Below, piece after piece: positions 46,401 to 57,940 of a DNA stretch of 64,000 nt. The notes below the pieces were generated by a model. It had not been told where the DNA came from. It worked only from the letters and a program-made list of their open reading frames with translations, and searched no databases. Source of the stretch: Fallopia convolvulus (lineage: Eukaryota > Streptophyta > Magnoliopsida > Caryophyllales > Polygonaceae); NCBI GenBank assembly GCA_964016875.1, contig OZ024736.1, forward strand, positions 44,176,707-44,240,706, in the 5' to 3' direction. Position numbers and translations under genes: made by a program. Position 1 is the stretch's first letter, and each line of letters starts with the position of its first letter.

Positions 46401-47900
46401 CAGAATTAACAATAATAAATCATTCCAAAATGCACCCGAAAAACCCGTAACTAACGACACGCGCGTCAACGGTCCACTCCAGTCACTCCACAATTTGACC
46501 AAGGCTCCTGCACGGTTTCTTGTGACATGCCTGGAACTAGAAAAATAATCTCCAAAGACTCAGCTACTAATCTACCAAGCTAGATAATATGTGGAAATTA
46601 TAAGGCGTTTTATAACAGTTTTCTATAGTCAACAACCAAAATCTACAATCGCAATCATAACTCTAAAAGTCAATACCTAAATTAGACGGTTAGTCACACA
46701 TAAGCCAAACACACACACACACACACACATACACACACACAATCGCATGATTATAGCAACACAACTCTTTCTCCACCTCATCTCCCAATCCTAAGGCGTT
46801 CATCCCCGCGCCGAGTGAAAAGACATGCCATCCCAAACCTCACATCACGTCTTCCTTCTAACCCCGACTAAGCCTCCACTAGAGCACTTGCCAAAACAAA
46901 CAGATAACATTTTCTTTTGAAGGGGCACGGTTTCTCTGTCACACAAACCATACATAGTCAACTCTTCCTCTCCATTAGCTACGCTCATGGCCGTGCCGGA
47001 AATGGTACCAACACAGAGAAAACGTTCGAAAACTTATTTTCAATGAAAACCATTTAAAACCAATTTGCATACAATTGCACAAGCAATTCCAAAACATTTC
47101 AAAAAGATCTTTGAGACTAGTTTCGAAAATCAATCCTACAATAACGACGCAAAATCTAACAAGACAGAAAAGAACCGAGCAAGTCGAAAACGACTTACCT
47201 TGAATGGAGAATTTCCTGATCACTATAGACAGCTAGAACTCGAATGAAAGTGATTCCCTAAACAGATTAACAAGTATATTTAATAAGAAATCATTCTTAT
47301 GAAGTAAGTTTAAGGAAACCTGTAACCCGCTATTTACAAGATTAACCGATACAAAAAACATTAATTAACTAGCCTAACTTTGGCCCTGACAAACAAAACA
47401 TCAACTCACAACAGTGGCTAGCATTCCCATAAATTATTAAATATCTCAAACAAACTCTTTAGGAGCATCCCAACAGTTTCTCTATAATTTTCTCCAAAAT
47501 GAAGAATCAAAAGTCATTTCTCCAAATAAAATTTACTTTAACTCCAACAACTTCTTCATTTTAGAGAATCTTACATTTATTAGTTCTATTTATATATAAT
47601 TTTTTTTATAAAATTTAATATGACCAATGTGTGATGAAAGCATCCTTGAGGTCGGTTGCACCTTTATGCTGTTCAGATGCACCTTTATGCTTTAACTTCA
47701 AATGTTGTGTTCTTTATGCTTAAAATGAGACAAGATCCTTAATTATGTCATCTTCAGATGCCCCATTTACTGATATAAGACCAAATTCGTTTATTTTGGC
47801 ATGCAATTTACTTATGCACCTGTTGTGTTCTTTATGCTTAAAGGTAAATAAGGTGGCCAACTGGTGTATGAATTGAGTGCTGATTTTATAGGGTGTTAAT
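43400..47900 (-). repeat. nested LTR-retrotransposon debris
   Basis: A PBS-like GGCTCTGATACCA on the plus strand (44850-44862) abuts TGTAACACCCCG (44866 onward), the junction seen in plant Ty3/gypsy (Del/Tekay-like) elements on the minus strand. A diverged copy of the same LTR end occurs at 47,901 (TGTAAAACCCCGAC, then GCGCTATT and TAGACC). Between them, 45,190-46,320 has the noncoding phrases common in gypsy LTRs (GGGTCGAACCC, TCCGCGATCGCGGA). A (CA)n run lies at 46,710-46,741. No gypsy protein is readable. Confidence 0.45.
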
Positions 47901-47929
47901 TGTAAAACCCCGACTTCCAACGAGGCGCT

Positions 47930-48110
47930 ATTAAGAAATAGACCTGTTATCGGGTCGAACGAGTTTACCCGTAACCCGACCTGTAACCCGTAAACTTAAA
48001 TATTTTAACCCGTTATCGGGTTTGTAAATTATTGGTCGGGTGCTTAAACCGTAAATTCCAGATTGGGTCGGGTCGGGTTACGTGTCGCCGGGCCATTTGA
48101 ACAACCCTAA
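47930..48110. repeat. truncated ACCCG-type hAT remnant
   Basis: It is dense in ACCCG/CGGGT words and ends GCCATTTGAACAACCCTA, the inverse of the TAGGGTTNTTCAAnnGG end of the element at 7,877. A left terminus is missing or strongly altered. Confidence 0.5.
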
Positions 48111-48118
48111 TTATTGGT

Positions 48119-48812
48119 ATGGCACAGAGTTATGTTGGTAGCAATAACATCCCGCTCTTTCAGCCAGATGGCCAGTTCAGGACGCGCCGCCAGGGTGGGA
48201 AGGATCAGTCATGTCCTCGGTACATCAGCACTTGTCTTCAAGACATTGTAAGATTAATTTTTCCAAAGCTAGATGATTGTTTACTTGATTATCAACAAGA
48301 AGACGGAATACTTGTTGAACCTACTAGGTATCCCTCGATCATTCCATTGCTTCTAGTAATTGGAAGTAGAGGAATTAGAACTGGTTGGAGCTCATCCATT
48401 CCCAATCTTAATCCTAGAAATCTTATTGAAAATATTAGACTGTATTTGGATGGTAAGGAAATGAGCATCCAGATGGATCCTTTGCATAGAGGACATAAGG
48501 CAAAAATAACAAAGGATAGTGATTGGTGCACCTATTCAAATTGTGGAATAATTGACAAAATAGATGAACGCACACTAGAGATAACAGAACTCCCGGTCGG
48601 TGTATAGACCGAAGATTATAAGCGATTCCTTGAGGGGATTTTTGAAGAAAAAATGACAATCGCGAGGATCAAAATCAGAGATTTATACACGATTTCAAAG
48701 ATCACAGCACTTAGGATTCAGTGAAGTTCAAAATTCGGATGAGTCGAGAGAAGCTGTCAAGAGTCAAGAACTTGCTGACTAAATTTAAGCTTAAAAAATC
48801 AATGACCCTCAA
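48119..48812 (+). pseudogene. TOP2: DNA topoisomerase II fragment, copy 1
   Basis: The 162-codon frame from 48119 aligns with the central catalytic part of eukaryotic topoisomerase II: MAQSYVGSNNIPLFQPDGQF (family SNNINLL…GQFGTR), GGKDQSCPRYI, FPKLDDCLLDY, EDGILVEPTRYPSIIPLLLV, GTGWSSSIPN and ITELPVGV. A TAG at 48605-48607 stands where the family has Trp. Similarity goes on to about 48,700 and then decays. No gyrase-type ATPase part is present. It is a pseudogene, and no intron is obvious across this stretch. Confidence 0.85.
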
Positions 48813-49308
48813 TGTTAGAATATGTCCATCCCACATCTGAAAGTTGGGAGTAAATTGGACTAAAATATAACTCAGCGGATTACTCCTCCTATTGCTAATT
48901 GGTTTTAGGATGGAACCCTCTAGGCTAATATGGTATCAGATCCATTTGCCTAACGACCTCTCTTGGGCCCGCCCCAGTTGCACTTGCAGGGGCGTGTTAA
49001 AATATGTCAGTCCCACATCTGAAAGTTGGGAGTAAGTTGGACTAATATATAAGTCAGCGGATTACTCCTCCTATTGCCAATTGATTTTAGGATGGAACTC
49101 TGTTGGACTAATATGGTATCAGAGCCATCTGACTAACGGCCTCTCTCGATCCTTGGCCCACCGCCCCGTTATGTTGTTCAAGTGTCAACTGGGCCAGTTT
49201 TCCCAGTTGCACTTACGGGGGCGTGTTAGAATATGTTCATCCCACATCTGAAAGTTGGGAGTAAATTGGACTAATATATATTCAGCGGATTACTCTTCCT
49301 ATTGTCAA
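48813..49308 (+). mobile_element. TRIM element array: three LTR-like units, two internal segments
   Basis: LTR-like units begin at 48813, 48995 and 49224 with TGTTA(G/A)AATATGT, followed by CCCACATCTGAAAGTTGGGA. Each of the first two ends at a Met-tRNA PBS: TGGTATCAGATCC (48931-48943) and TGGTATCAGAGCC (49114-49126). Internal parts of only 50-100 bp end in a GC-rich AGTTGCACTT-type tract before the next LTR. This is a terminal-repeat retrotransposon in miniature that has grown by one unit. It lies between two topoisomerase II fragments. Confidence 0.85.
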
Positions 49309-49500
49309 TTTTTAATCCTTGAAATCTTATTGAAAATTATAGGCTGTATTTGGATGGTAAGGACATGAACATCCAGATGGATCCTTGGTATAGAGGACAT
49401 AAGGCCAAAATAACAAAGGATGGTGATGTGTGCACCTAGAGATAACAGAACTCCCGATCGGTGTTTGGATCAAAGATTATAAGCGATTCCTTGAGGGGAA
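49309..49500 (+). pseudogene. TOP2: DNA topoisomerase II fragment, copy 2
   Basis: It repeats the 48,404-48,645 part of copy 1 (LYLDGKDMNIQMDPWYRGHK) with differences, including a deletion of about 43 bp after GTGCACCT. Copy 2 has Trp (WYRGHK, as in the family) where copy 1 has Leu, so neither is a simple descendant of the other. After 49,500 to about 50,880 I see no gene. Confidence 0.8.
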
Positions 49501-49879
49501 TTCGCAAAGGGAGACGGGTGCACCATTGTTTCTGTCGTGGACAAGACGGAACGAGGTAGGAGGACTGCAAGTTCTAGCGTTGGTTGCTTTCTCCACTTAA
49601 AGATCTTGTTACCACGTCGCCTACCATCTAAATCTCTCATTCTTCAGTTTCGTTGGACAAATTGAGCAAGATTCCTTGAACAAGTTGTTGATTTGGTTAA
49701 GAGACTGATGGATAAAAAACGAAGAATTTTTGACATCCTCCCCGACCTAGTGATGCAAATGAGGCTGGAGGAGATAACTCCAATTCGTGCACCCTCATCC
49801 TCGTAGAGGGAAATCTGCTAAAGCATTTGCAATGAGCGGACTTGATGTCCTTGGATAATATGGATAAAGGTACTATTGA

Positions 49880-50230
49880 ATAGGATAAACGTTATAATAT
49901 ATCTTAGGGATTATTATTAGTATTTTAATTAATGTATATAGAATTTTATATACTCCTTCTCGGATTTTCTTTACGATTCTTTTTCGGGACGCTTTATTCG
50001 AACAATTAAGGCTTAGTGTTATGGCTTAGTATTATAAATACTCCTATATTGTATTCTAGAGAATTAATCAATCAGAAGGAAATAATTATCCAAACCCTAA
50101 TTCTCTCTTATGTCTTCTCCCTCGTTTGTCTAAGTCACTCTCCCCTTGACTTTTAGCCCTTCTTCCATGTCCTAGTTACAACTTGTTCATTGAATTCGAT
50201 ACGAGATCACTACGATCTTGTATCAGGTAA
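49880..50230 (+). repeat. possible LTR fragment and Stowaway-like end
   Basis: 49,890-50,110 has LTR-like composition with TATTATAAATACTCC and an ATTCTCT end, then TTGTATCAGG near 50,217. At 50,270-50,333 GGGACGACGG and GGGACGGAGGGAGTA resemble a Stowaway MITE end. Neither has a complete partner. Confidence 0.35.
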
Positions 50231-50884
50231 TATTGGAAGAAAGATATAGATATAAAAGGTACATGGACAAACATTTTGGGACGACGGAAAAGGAAACATG
50301 AAAAACATTATGGGACGGAGGGAGTATAAGTATTGGAATTCCTCATAGGTAATATCTCCCCCTAAGACACGGTTCGTTTCCGAAACTTCTGTTGCTATTT
50401 ATACAAACCTATAACAAAATTTGAGGTTTCACATTGTATGTGAAAAATATCCTTATTTGCTCTGGAAAGCCTTAAGCATTTCTTGATGGAAAGTTGACAT
50501 TATATTAGAATCAAAACCTTTCACAGACTCTTTCTCAGATCGTTCTAGTGAATCAAAACCTTGCTCGCATGTTTTGCTGTTTAAACTTCCAATTTGGAGG
50601 TTAATAATATCAACTTATAACATTGGTCTTTCAACTTTCCTTTTATGTGAGAGTTCGTGACAGTTCTTGTGCAAGACCCGACAATGAAACCAAGCTTTGG
50701 TTTTGCACCAAGTGTCGATTTTACATTACTTATCTAGTAAAGAAAATTAGTTCCATTAAGAAGTTATATCAACATTTGGGATCCAAGATTATTCGAATTC
50801 GATAAAGCCAAAGGACACGTTTGAATTCATCGAGTTTGATATACTCTCTTATGCTCTAATTGATTGTCAATTTTCCAATCCAAT

Positions 50885-52021
50885 TGTACCAAAATAATAA
50901 GCGTATAAATTCTGACTTGTTATTTCCTTTGATCCAGATTACATTATATAGGCATTAGAATATTTATTGCGCGCCCAAGGTTTAGCTACAAGATAAAAGA
51001 TAGAAACAATATCTTTCTCAAAATTCTAAGCAATATCTTATCTCCTAATATATTATATCTCAATATGTTTGCAGGTTGAGCAGTGGTAGGACTATGTGCC
51101 AATTCAATACAAAACCGTTGAACCTCGTCACGAACCAAATGGAAATATACTTCGATGTGCTTAGTACGCTCATAAGATTCATCAAGTCCCATAAGGAACT
51201 GGTGCAATCTTTCTTCTTCACACTTTTGTGCAAATTGAACACTTATTCCACATTTACAACCAGAGCACACACATGAGGGAACTTTGTCAATTTCACAAAG
51301 TTCATCCCACAAGCGTTTTGAGTTTGCCAAAATATTGCACAACAGAATCTCTGTTAAGTTTGCATGCAACCAAGTCTGTTCGAATTTGATGAGCTCTCGG
51401 ACCGTTTCCTACCGAGAATCGTTGTTGAATATCTTCCCGTAATTCTTTTGTAGAGCGAAGAGTGGATTTAATTGTATTGAAGTTATAGGACACAATCATG
51501 GAATTCATTGTGAACCAATCTTCAAAATTTTGAGATTCTTTATTAGGCTGCTTTATACTCCCATCAACGAACCCGTACTTATTCTTCGCACGAAGAGAGG
51601 TTCGGATCACCTTTGCCCACTCTTCGTAATCCGGACCCTTCAATTGTACTTGTGTAATTATGTTTCCCGGATTGTCATGGAAGTAAGAAGATAAGGTGAA
51701 ATTAGTTTAAGTGTTTCTTCGCTACTGGCCTCTTCCATTCCTTTATCCTTTGTCATCCTATTGTGAGATTTAGACTGATTTTGGGGTTGTGTTTGGCTAG
51801 GGCTAGTTGACGACAATTAAGAGCAGAAGAGGATATGGCTTTGATACCATGACAAAATAATAAGCGTATAATTTCTGACTTGTTATTCCCTTTTATCCAG
51901 ATTAAATTATACAGGCATTAGAATACTTATTGCCTTAAGGTTTAGCTACAAATAGAAGATAGAAACAATATCTTTCTCAAAATTCTAAGCAATATCTTAT
52001 CTCCTAATATATTATATCTCA
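50885..52021 (-). mobile_element. copia element reduced by a gag-to-RNase H deletion, both LTRs present
   Basis: The LTRs are 50885-51062 (3' LTR) and 51850-52021 (5' LTR), about 175 bp, highly similar. On the minus strand they start TGAGATATAATATAT and end TTTGTCA or TTTGGTACA. A PBS-like TGGTATCAAAGCC (51,849-51,837) follows the 5' LTR. The internal region is under 0.8 kb. No matching target duplication is seen (CCAAT left, ATAGG right). Confidence 0.88.
51065..51756 (-). pseudogene. gag fused to RNase H tail in the deleted copia
   Basis: From the ATG near 51756 the gag reads through LKGPDYEEWAKVIRTSLRAK, NFEDWFTMNSMIVSYNF and QRFSVGNGPRAHQIRTDL. Frameshifts are near 51,680 and 51,320, the latter between GKLK and LWDELCEI. 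After FLMGLDESYE (near 51,185) the frame passes straight into the copia RNase H end ERTKHIEVYFHLVRDEVQRF and ends near PANIL. Protease, integrase and RT are all missing. Confidence 0.88.
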
Positions 52022-52421
52022 ATAGGATTGCTTCATTGTGTCGTCGATCACCTCTTTTGGCAAGCGAACCATTTCCTCACGAGTTGCATTCGATTTAATC
52101 CATTTCTCGATCAGCGGGAAACGAGAACAAAGTGATCTTATTGATTACTCTGATACCATATGAATCTACTAGAACAGATCGAAGTGGTAGTAGGTGACTT
52201 ACGAAAATAATCTCACAACTTTATCCAATCATCTTGAATACAAGAATTCTCCTAAACTCTTACAAACCATCACGCGATTAGAAATATAAAAAAGCTAATG
52301 AAGCTCTATTATAACAAGAAATAGACTCTTGTGTCTTACTCTCTTTTTTTGGTCGAAATTGTGTCCAACTCTCTTACCTCCTCATAAAGACTACTACAAA
52401 TAGCAAGATTATTTGATACAA

Positions 52422-54340
52422 CTAGGTGGACAGGCCCGTGCGTACGTACGGGGCATGTATTTTACAAATTTTTGAAATAATATATTTATTGTATTGTTTT
52501 AAAAATATCATTTTCATATTTCAACATATCTTATGTTTTGTTTTTTATTGGTCAAAAAGTGTAACAGACTAAATAGTATGATAATGGTAATAACATTTTC
52601 TTATGTTATATCATCATATACTTTACATAGGTCATTATCAAACTTGTTTAACAATACAATGGTTACTAATTGTTCCATGTTATTTTGTAAAAAATGGAAA
52701 GCTTGTTCTCATTTTCTAATGTGTAACTCTTGGTCACCATTACTTAAATTTGTTGCACCTTCTTAATAAAAATTTGTCAAATATTCGTGCATTCCCATTT
52801 TTTATTCGTGATTTAAAAACGAAGCCAAAATTTAAGATTTGTTAACCGATATAATATAATTGACTTTATTATTCCCCTAAATTAGCTTATTTCCCTTAAA
52901 TTGATGGAAATCTACTCCTTGCTATTAAACTTGATCAATAGCAAAAGTTGACCCTATGAACTACAACATTTGCCCCAAACTAATTTCTCATCTTTCCTTT
53001 CAATTTCATATCTTACTAAGAATTGTGAATCTTGAAAAAAAAATCTATGTAAGTTGGAGAAGATGAAACGCTAGATAGAATGATTGACAAGCATAACTTT
53101 TACAAAAATACCTTATTACAAACACCAAATGCTTATAGTCTAAATTAATTAGCAAGTTACAAAATTATATTAACGTACAAAACCAAGTCATCAAACATCT
53201 GCTTGTAGTCTAAAAGCATCAAACATCTCCTTATTGAACCTCTAGAAGCTAGTGAAAATCCCATAATACAAATATGAAAGAGATTGGACTCGAAAAAAAT
53301 GAGAGAGTTTTACAAAATTGAATATGTTAATAGATTAACTTATTTTTCATACTGGTATATGACAAAAAATAGTGTTGCTTATCAATGACAATTCAAATCA
53401 ATATTTTACATACTGGTATATGCTCTAATATTTTTAAAATTATTTATATACACTAACAATCCTAAAATTAGTGAAAAATTAAGATAAATGAGGATAAAAT
53501 CATCATAATCTAAAAAATATGTATACTAAAGATAAATAATCATAAAATAGCATACCGTAGAGAATTCGAATAAAAAATATGACAGGATCACATAGTATAG
53601 TTCCTTATATCATGCATAAGCTATTATTTATTAGAAAAATTAGAAGGAGAATGCAACCTTGTAATTTTGTATATCTTCATGAGAGTTGCATAGTATAGTA
53701 AACAATCGTAGTGACTATAACTCCTATTACTTGATCAAAAAATAATTCATAATCAGCAATAAAATATTAAAATTCAATGAGAGATGAACAAAATAAAATC
53801 CAGATCACTCTTCTCTTTACATTTCTTCGATGCTCCATTGCTTCATACTCCGTATAACATATTTCCCTCCTTCCTCCTTCACCCTATATATAATGCTATT
53901 TTTAATGGTTAAAAATTAAAGTGATTAATAATTAATTGGCGTTTTAATTGGGGTTGCAAAATGTGATAAATATGAAATAATGACGGTTGTTACAAACGTG
54001 AAAATTTAAGGGGGAAGAATAGAAGAAGTACAGTCAAGACACATTGATGTCCTTTTATATGTTTTTATGGCCATTTATTTTTTAGAAGATATTGTAAAAA
54101 TATTCTGGACGTTTACATCTCTATCAATCTATTGAACGGTCAATATTAAGTGCTCATTTTATTAATTTTGTAGATAGTATGTTATTAAATGCTATAAATG
54201 AGTTGATTTTGTTTTAGTTTTAATTAAAATAAATTATGACATTGTGTAGGTATTATATAGAAAACATATATTATGTATAAAATGTGGGGCATTAATTGCC
54301 ATTGAGATTTAATCTTATATGTTTATAGAAGATAGATAGA
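52422..54340 (-). mobile_element. Helitron-like element, 1.9 kb
   Basis: On the minus strand the 5' end is TCTATCTATCTTCTATAAAC at 54340 with A outside. The 3' end is the hairpin GCCCCGTACGTACGCACGGGC, then CTGTCCAC and CTAG at 52425-52422, with T outside. That gives insertion between A and T with no duplication. The interior is AT-rich with no Rep/helicase, so it is non-autonomous. Confidence 0.75.
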
Positions 54341-54487
54341 TTAATTACACTAATGATAATGGGGGCTTTTAAAATGTTAGTAATAATGGGTAGATTTTGA
54401 CATTAGTAATAATAGATTTTAAAAAAAACCAAAAATAAATATATTTTGACATTAGTAGTAATAGATTTAAAAAAAACCAAAAATAAG

Positions 54488-54552
54488 TAGCTTGAGATTC
54501 GAACCTTAGACTTCCAATACACATGACATGGGCTCAACCATTGAGCTAAGGT
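54488..54552 (-). ncRNA. tRNA-like pol III promoter sequence (SINE head or decayed tRNA)
   Basis: On the minus strand CTTAGCTCAATGGTTGAG matches an A box and, 35 nt on, GGTTCGAATCTC matches a B box. There is no proper acceptor stem. It is followed by a low-complexity tail (…TTTTTGGTTTTTTTTAAA), as in a SINE. Confidence 0.45.
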
Positions 54553-54724
54553 GTTTATTTTTATGTATAACACAATTAGATTAATATGAATAAGATGTAT
54601 GATATGTGCAATAAATGCAGTATATATAGGCTAATTTCGCTTTAGATTTTAGATGTAGAATAGAATTATTTCTCAAGCACATAAAGAATTTGTGCCTCTA
54701 GACCAAGTTAAATCTCCTAGAAAC

Positions 54725-54815
54725 TAGAGAAGAAGAAATTGAAAAATAGTTGGTCCACAAATAAATCAGAATCTGATCGAGCATAAGAAAACGAGGGCTC
54801 ACTGGTCCCACACCT
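54725..54815 (+). repeat. segmental duplication copy B, part 1
   Basis: It matches 38,651-38,733 (GGTCCACAAATAAATCAGAA, GAGGGCTCACTGGT). The match stops where the 5.7-kb element begins and resumes at about 60,527. Confidence 0.9.
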
Positions 54816-55340
54816 CCACGGCCGTTCGTTTGCGCACTTTTAATTTTATGTTACGCATTTTAATATGGGCGGATTCGTAATCCGCACATAAAAATCGGAT
54901 TTTAAAAAAATCATGGACGGATTCTAAACCCGTACAAAAACTGACACCCAGTTCTCTAAAAAAAATGGGCTTTATGAACGGGTTCTCATCCCGTACAAAA
55001 AGACAAATCCTGAGCAGGTTTAAAACTCGCACAGGATAATGACCCATTTGGGCGGGTTGGCAACCCGCCCACAATGTCCCAATCATTTGATCACGTGTTG
55101 GCAAATGGCAAGTCTTTTTCCCTCCTCCCATAATCAATTCATGTGAGCTTCTTAAATTTATTTTTTCTTATATTAACAATTTATGAACATTTTAACAAAC
55201 AAGTTAAACCCAATTTTAATAATTTACTAAGTAAATAAATAATTATAATTAACTTTTCTCAATAAAAATTCCTATACATTCTTAGAACATGTTATACAAA
55301 ACTTATTCATAAAATAATGCTACATTAATTCGAATGTTAC

Positions 55341-55775
55341 TAGAACTGTCAAAAGCTGACCTAACCCACAAACCCGTCCCGAACCGCTCGATAATTTTAG
55401 GATCAAGACCTGAAAATTTGAACCCGAAACCTGAAATAGACCGAACCCGATAGAACCCGAAATCCGTCGCGTTGATCGATTTAGTATATTTATAAAAAAT
55501 TATTTTGAAATTCATAATATATTTTATTATTAAAATACATAAAAAAGTATATTACAATTAAATATTATTTTTTAATTACAAATTGATTTTAATAATCTTT
55601 ATAAGAAAGCGTTATTTTAGACTCGTTGGTCAACCCGACCCGACAAAAACCCGCTACAACCTGACCCGATTGATCCGTGACCCATAACGAAACCGAACCC
55701 GATTTAAAACGAACCCAATTTAAATCGAACTCAAAATAATCGAACCCGACCGACCCGACCGGATTGATAGGTTTA
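55341..55775. mobile_element. hAT-type MITE with ACCCG-rich interior, nested
   Basis: The 435-bp element has ends TAGAACTGTCAA and (reverse complement) TAAACCTATCAA. A perfect 8-bp duplication AATGTTAC lies at 55333-55340 and 55776-55783. ACCCGA/CCGAACC words fill both flanks, with a central AT-rich part. It sits inside the 5.7-kb element. Confidence 0.88.
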
Positions 55776-56967
55776 AATGTTACCATTACAATCGAATAGT
55801 GGATTTGGTTAGCTTTAATGAAAAATGGTTAAATACGGAGTAACTTTTATGTCATTTGAATACCCATCTTAAAGCATCATTTAGTATAAGAATATGAAGT
55901 TTTAGGTCGATTAAAATATTTTCCATCGAGAGTGAGCGGCTAAAATGCAATTTTTTTTATCAAGTAATATTTAGGATAGCCTAGAGCACCCATGAACGGG
56001 TGAGAACAGTGAACAATTCTAGATAAATTAATAACATGACTTCGTTGTCGGTGGGTGTTGAAACAGTGACCTCGGGGTTCGACTAACCACTTGGATTGGC
56101 TAAACTGCAAATTCATTAGCCATTTGAATTACTTCTACAATAAATCAAGCATAATATTATATACTACCTTCGTGTCGCAATGTAAGTCATTTTCTCAATT
56201 TGCACAGATTTTAACACATGCTTGAAATAGAATAGATGTTAATTTAATGTTTGTTTTTATCCAATACCGCTAATAACTCATTTTTTCGATTGATGCTAAT
56301 TTCCAATGGACATTAGAACGTGAAGCAAATTAAACTAGTTGAATTCTCGTAATACTCACGGGGTGATTTAAAATACTTTTATATAATATAGCAATATATT
56401 ATGTAATTTATAAAAAAACTTTAAGATGAGGCCACATATTTTAATTGAATGTATTTAAAAATTATTTTCACTATTTGTTGAGATCTTGCCCCATATTTTG
56501 ATTAAAATGTAGAGAACATTAATATAAAGATTGATATAGAAGATAACATGGAGAAAAAAAAATAAAAATAATATAATGATATAACTTAAAGATAATTATG
56601 GTAGGATATCTACAAATGATAACATAACTTATTAAAATATTTATTAAAATATTTTTAACATTATTTTATTATAATTTAGGTAGATATATCAATGTATGCA
56701 AATATAACATATATTCTATAAATATAATTTTTTATATTTCAAAATATCAACATATAGTTAAAAAAATTATATAGTTGGAGTGCAAGATTTGTTAAAAGAT
56801 AAGATAAACTTTATTATGTATAAAATTAATATAAAAATGTTAAAATATAGATCAAATTTTGTTAAAAGATATGATATGCATAAAATTAATATAGAAGGTA
56901 TCAACATATGGATAGATAAAGTTAGTGTTTTATAAATTTAAAGTTTAGGGTTTAGGGTTAAGGTTTT

Positions 56968-57940
56968 AAGGTTTTATTAGGGTTAAGGTTTTAGGCTTTA
57001 GTTAGGGACTTAGGGTTAAGGTTATAGGGTTTAGGGTTTTGAAATCGTTCTAATGGTTTTGAATTGTTCATTCTTATAAGAATTTGTTATAATGAATTAG
57101 AATTGTTCAGTCTTATAAAAAATCGTTATAATGGTTTAGAATCGTTCATTTTTTAAATTATCGTTATAATGGTTTAGAATCTCGTTCATTCTTATAAGAA
57201 ACCGTTACAGTCGTTAATTCTTATTAAAAAATCTTATAATGAATTATGATTGTTCGTTTTTATAAGAAATCGTCATAATGAATTCTAATAATTTATTCTT
57301 ATTTGAAATTGTTATAATGTTTTATGGTCATTATAATCGTTTAGAAATTAGAATCATTCATTCTTATACGAAATCGTTATAATCGTTCATTCTTATACAA
57401 AATCAATGAAAATGAACAATTCTCAATGATTGTAACGATTTCATATAAGAATTAATGATTTTAAGATTTTAAGGTTTAATTAGGGTTAAGGTTTTAGGAT
57501 TTAGTTAGGGACTTAGGGTTAAGGTTATAGGGTTTAGGGTTTTGAAATCATTCTAATAGTTTAGAATTATTCATTCTTTAAGAATTTGTTGTAATGAATT
57601 AGAATTGTTCATTTTTACAAAAAATCGTTATAATGGTTTAGAATCATTTAAATTATCATTATAATGATTTAGAATTCATTTTTATGAGAAGTCATTACAA
57701 TCGTTAATTCTTATTAAAAATCATTATAATGAATTAGGATTGTTCATTCTTATAATTGTTATAATGAATTCTAATAAATTATTCTTATATGAAAGTGTTA
57801 TAATGATTTATGGTCATTATAATCGTATAGAAATTAGAATTATTCATTCTTATACGAAATGGTTATAATCGTTTAGAATCGTTCATTCTAATATAAAATT
57901 AAAGAGAATGAACGATTCTCAATGATTGTAACGATCTTAA
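56968..57940 (+). repeat. 503-bp tandem duplication built of ATCGTTATAATGG-type repeats
   Basis: Unit 1 (56,968-57,470) and unit 2 (57,471-57,940) start with the same telomere-like stretch (TTAGGGTTAAGG, TTATAGGGTTTAGGG). They continue with 12 or more variants of a 40-bp theme containing GTTATAATGGTTTAGAAT and TTCATTCTTATA. Each ends with TCTCAATGATTGTAACGAT. No coding content. Confidence 0.85.

Noticed and set aside
48020..48116. 8-bp ATTATTGG repeated at 48,029 and 48,110 as a hAT duplication
   Set aside because: The left border lacks a convincing inverted end; the repeat may be chance.
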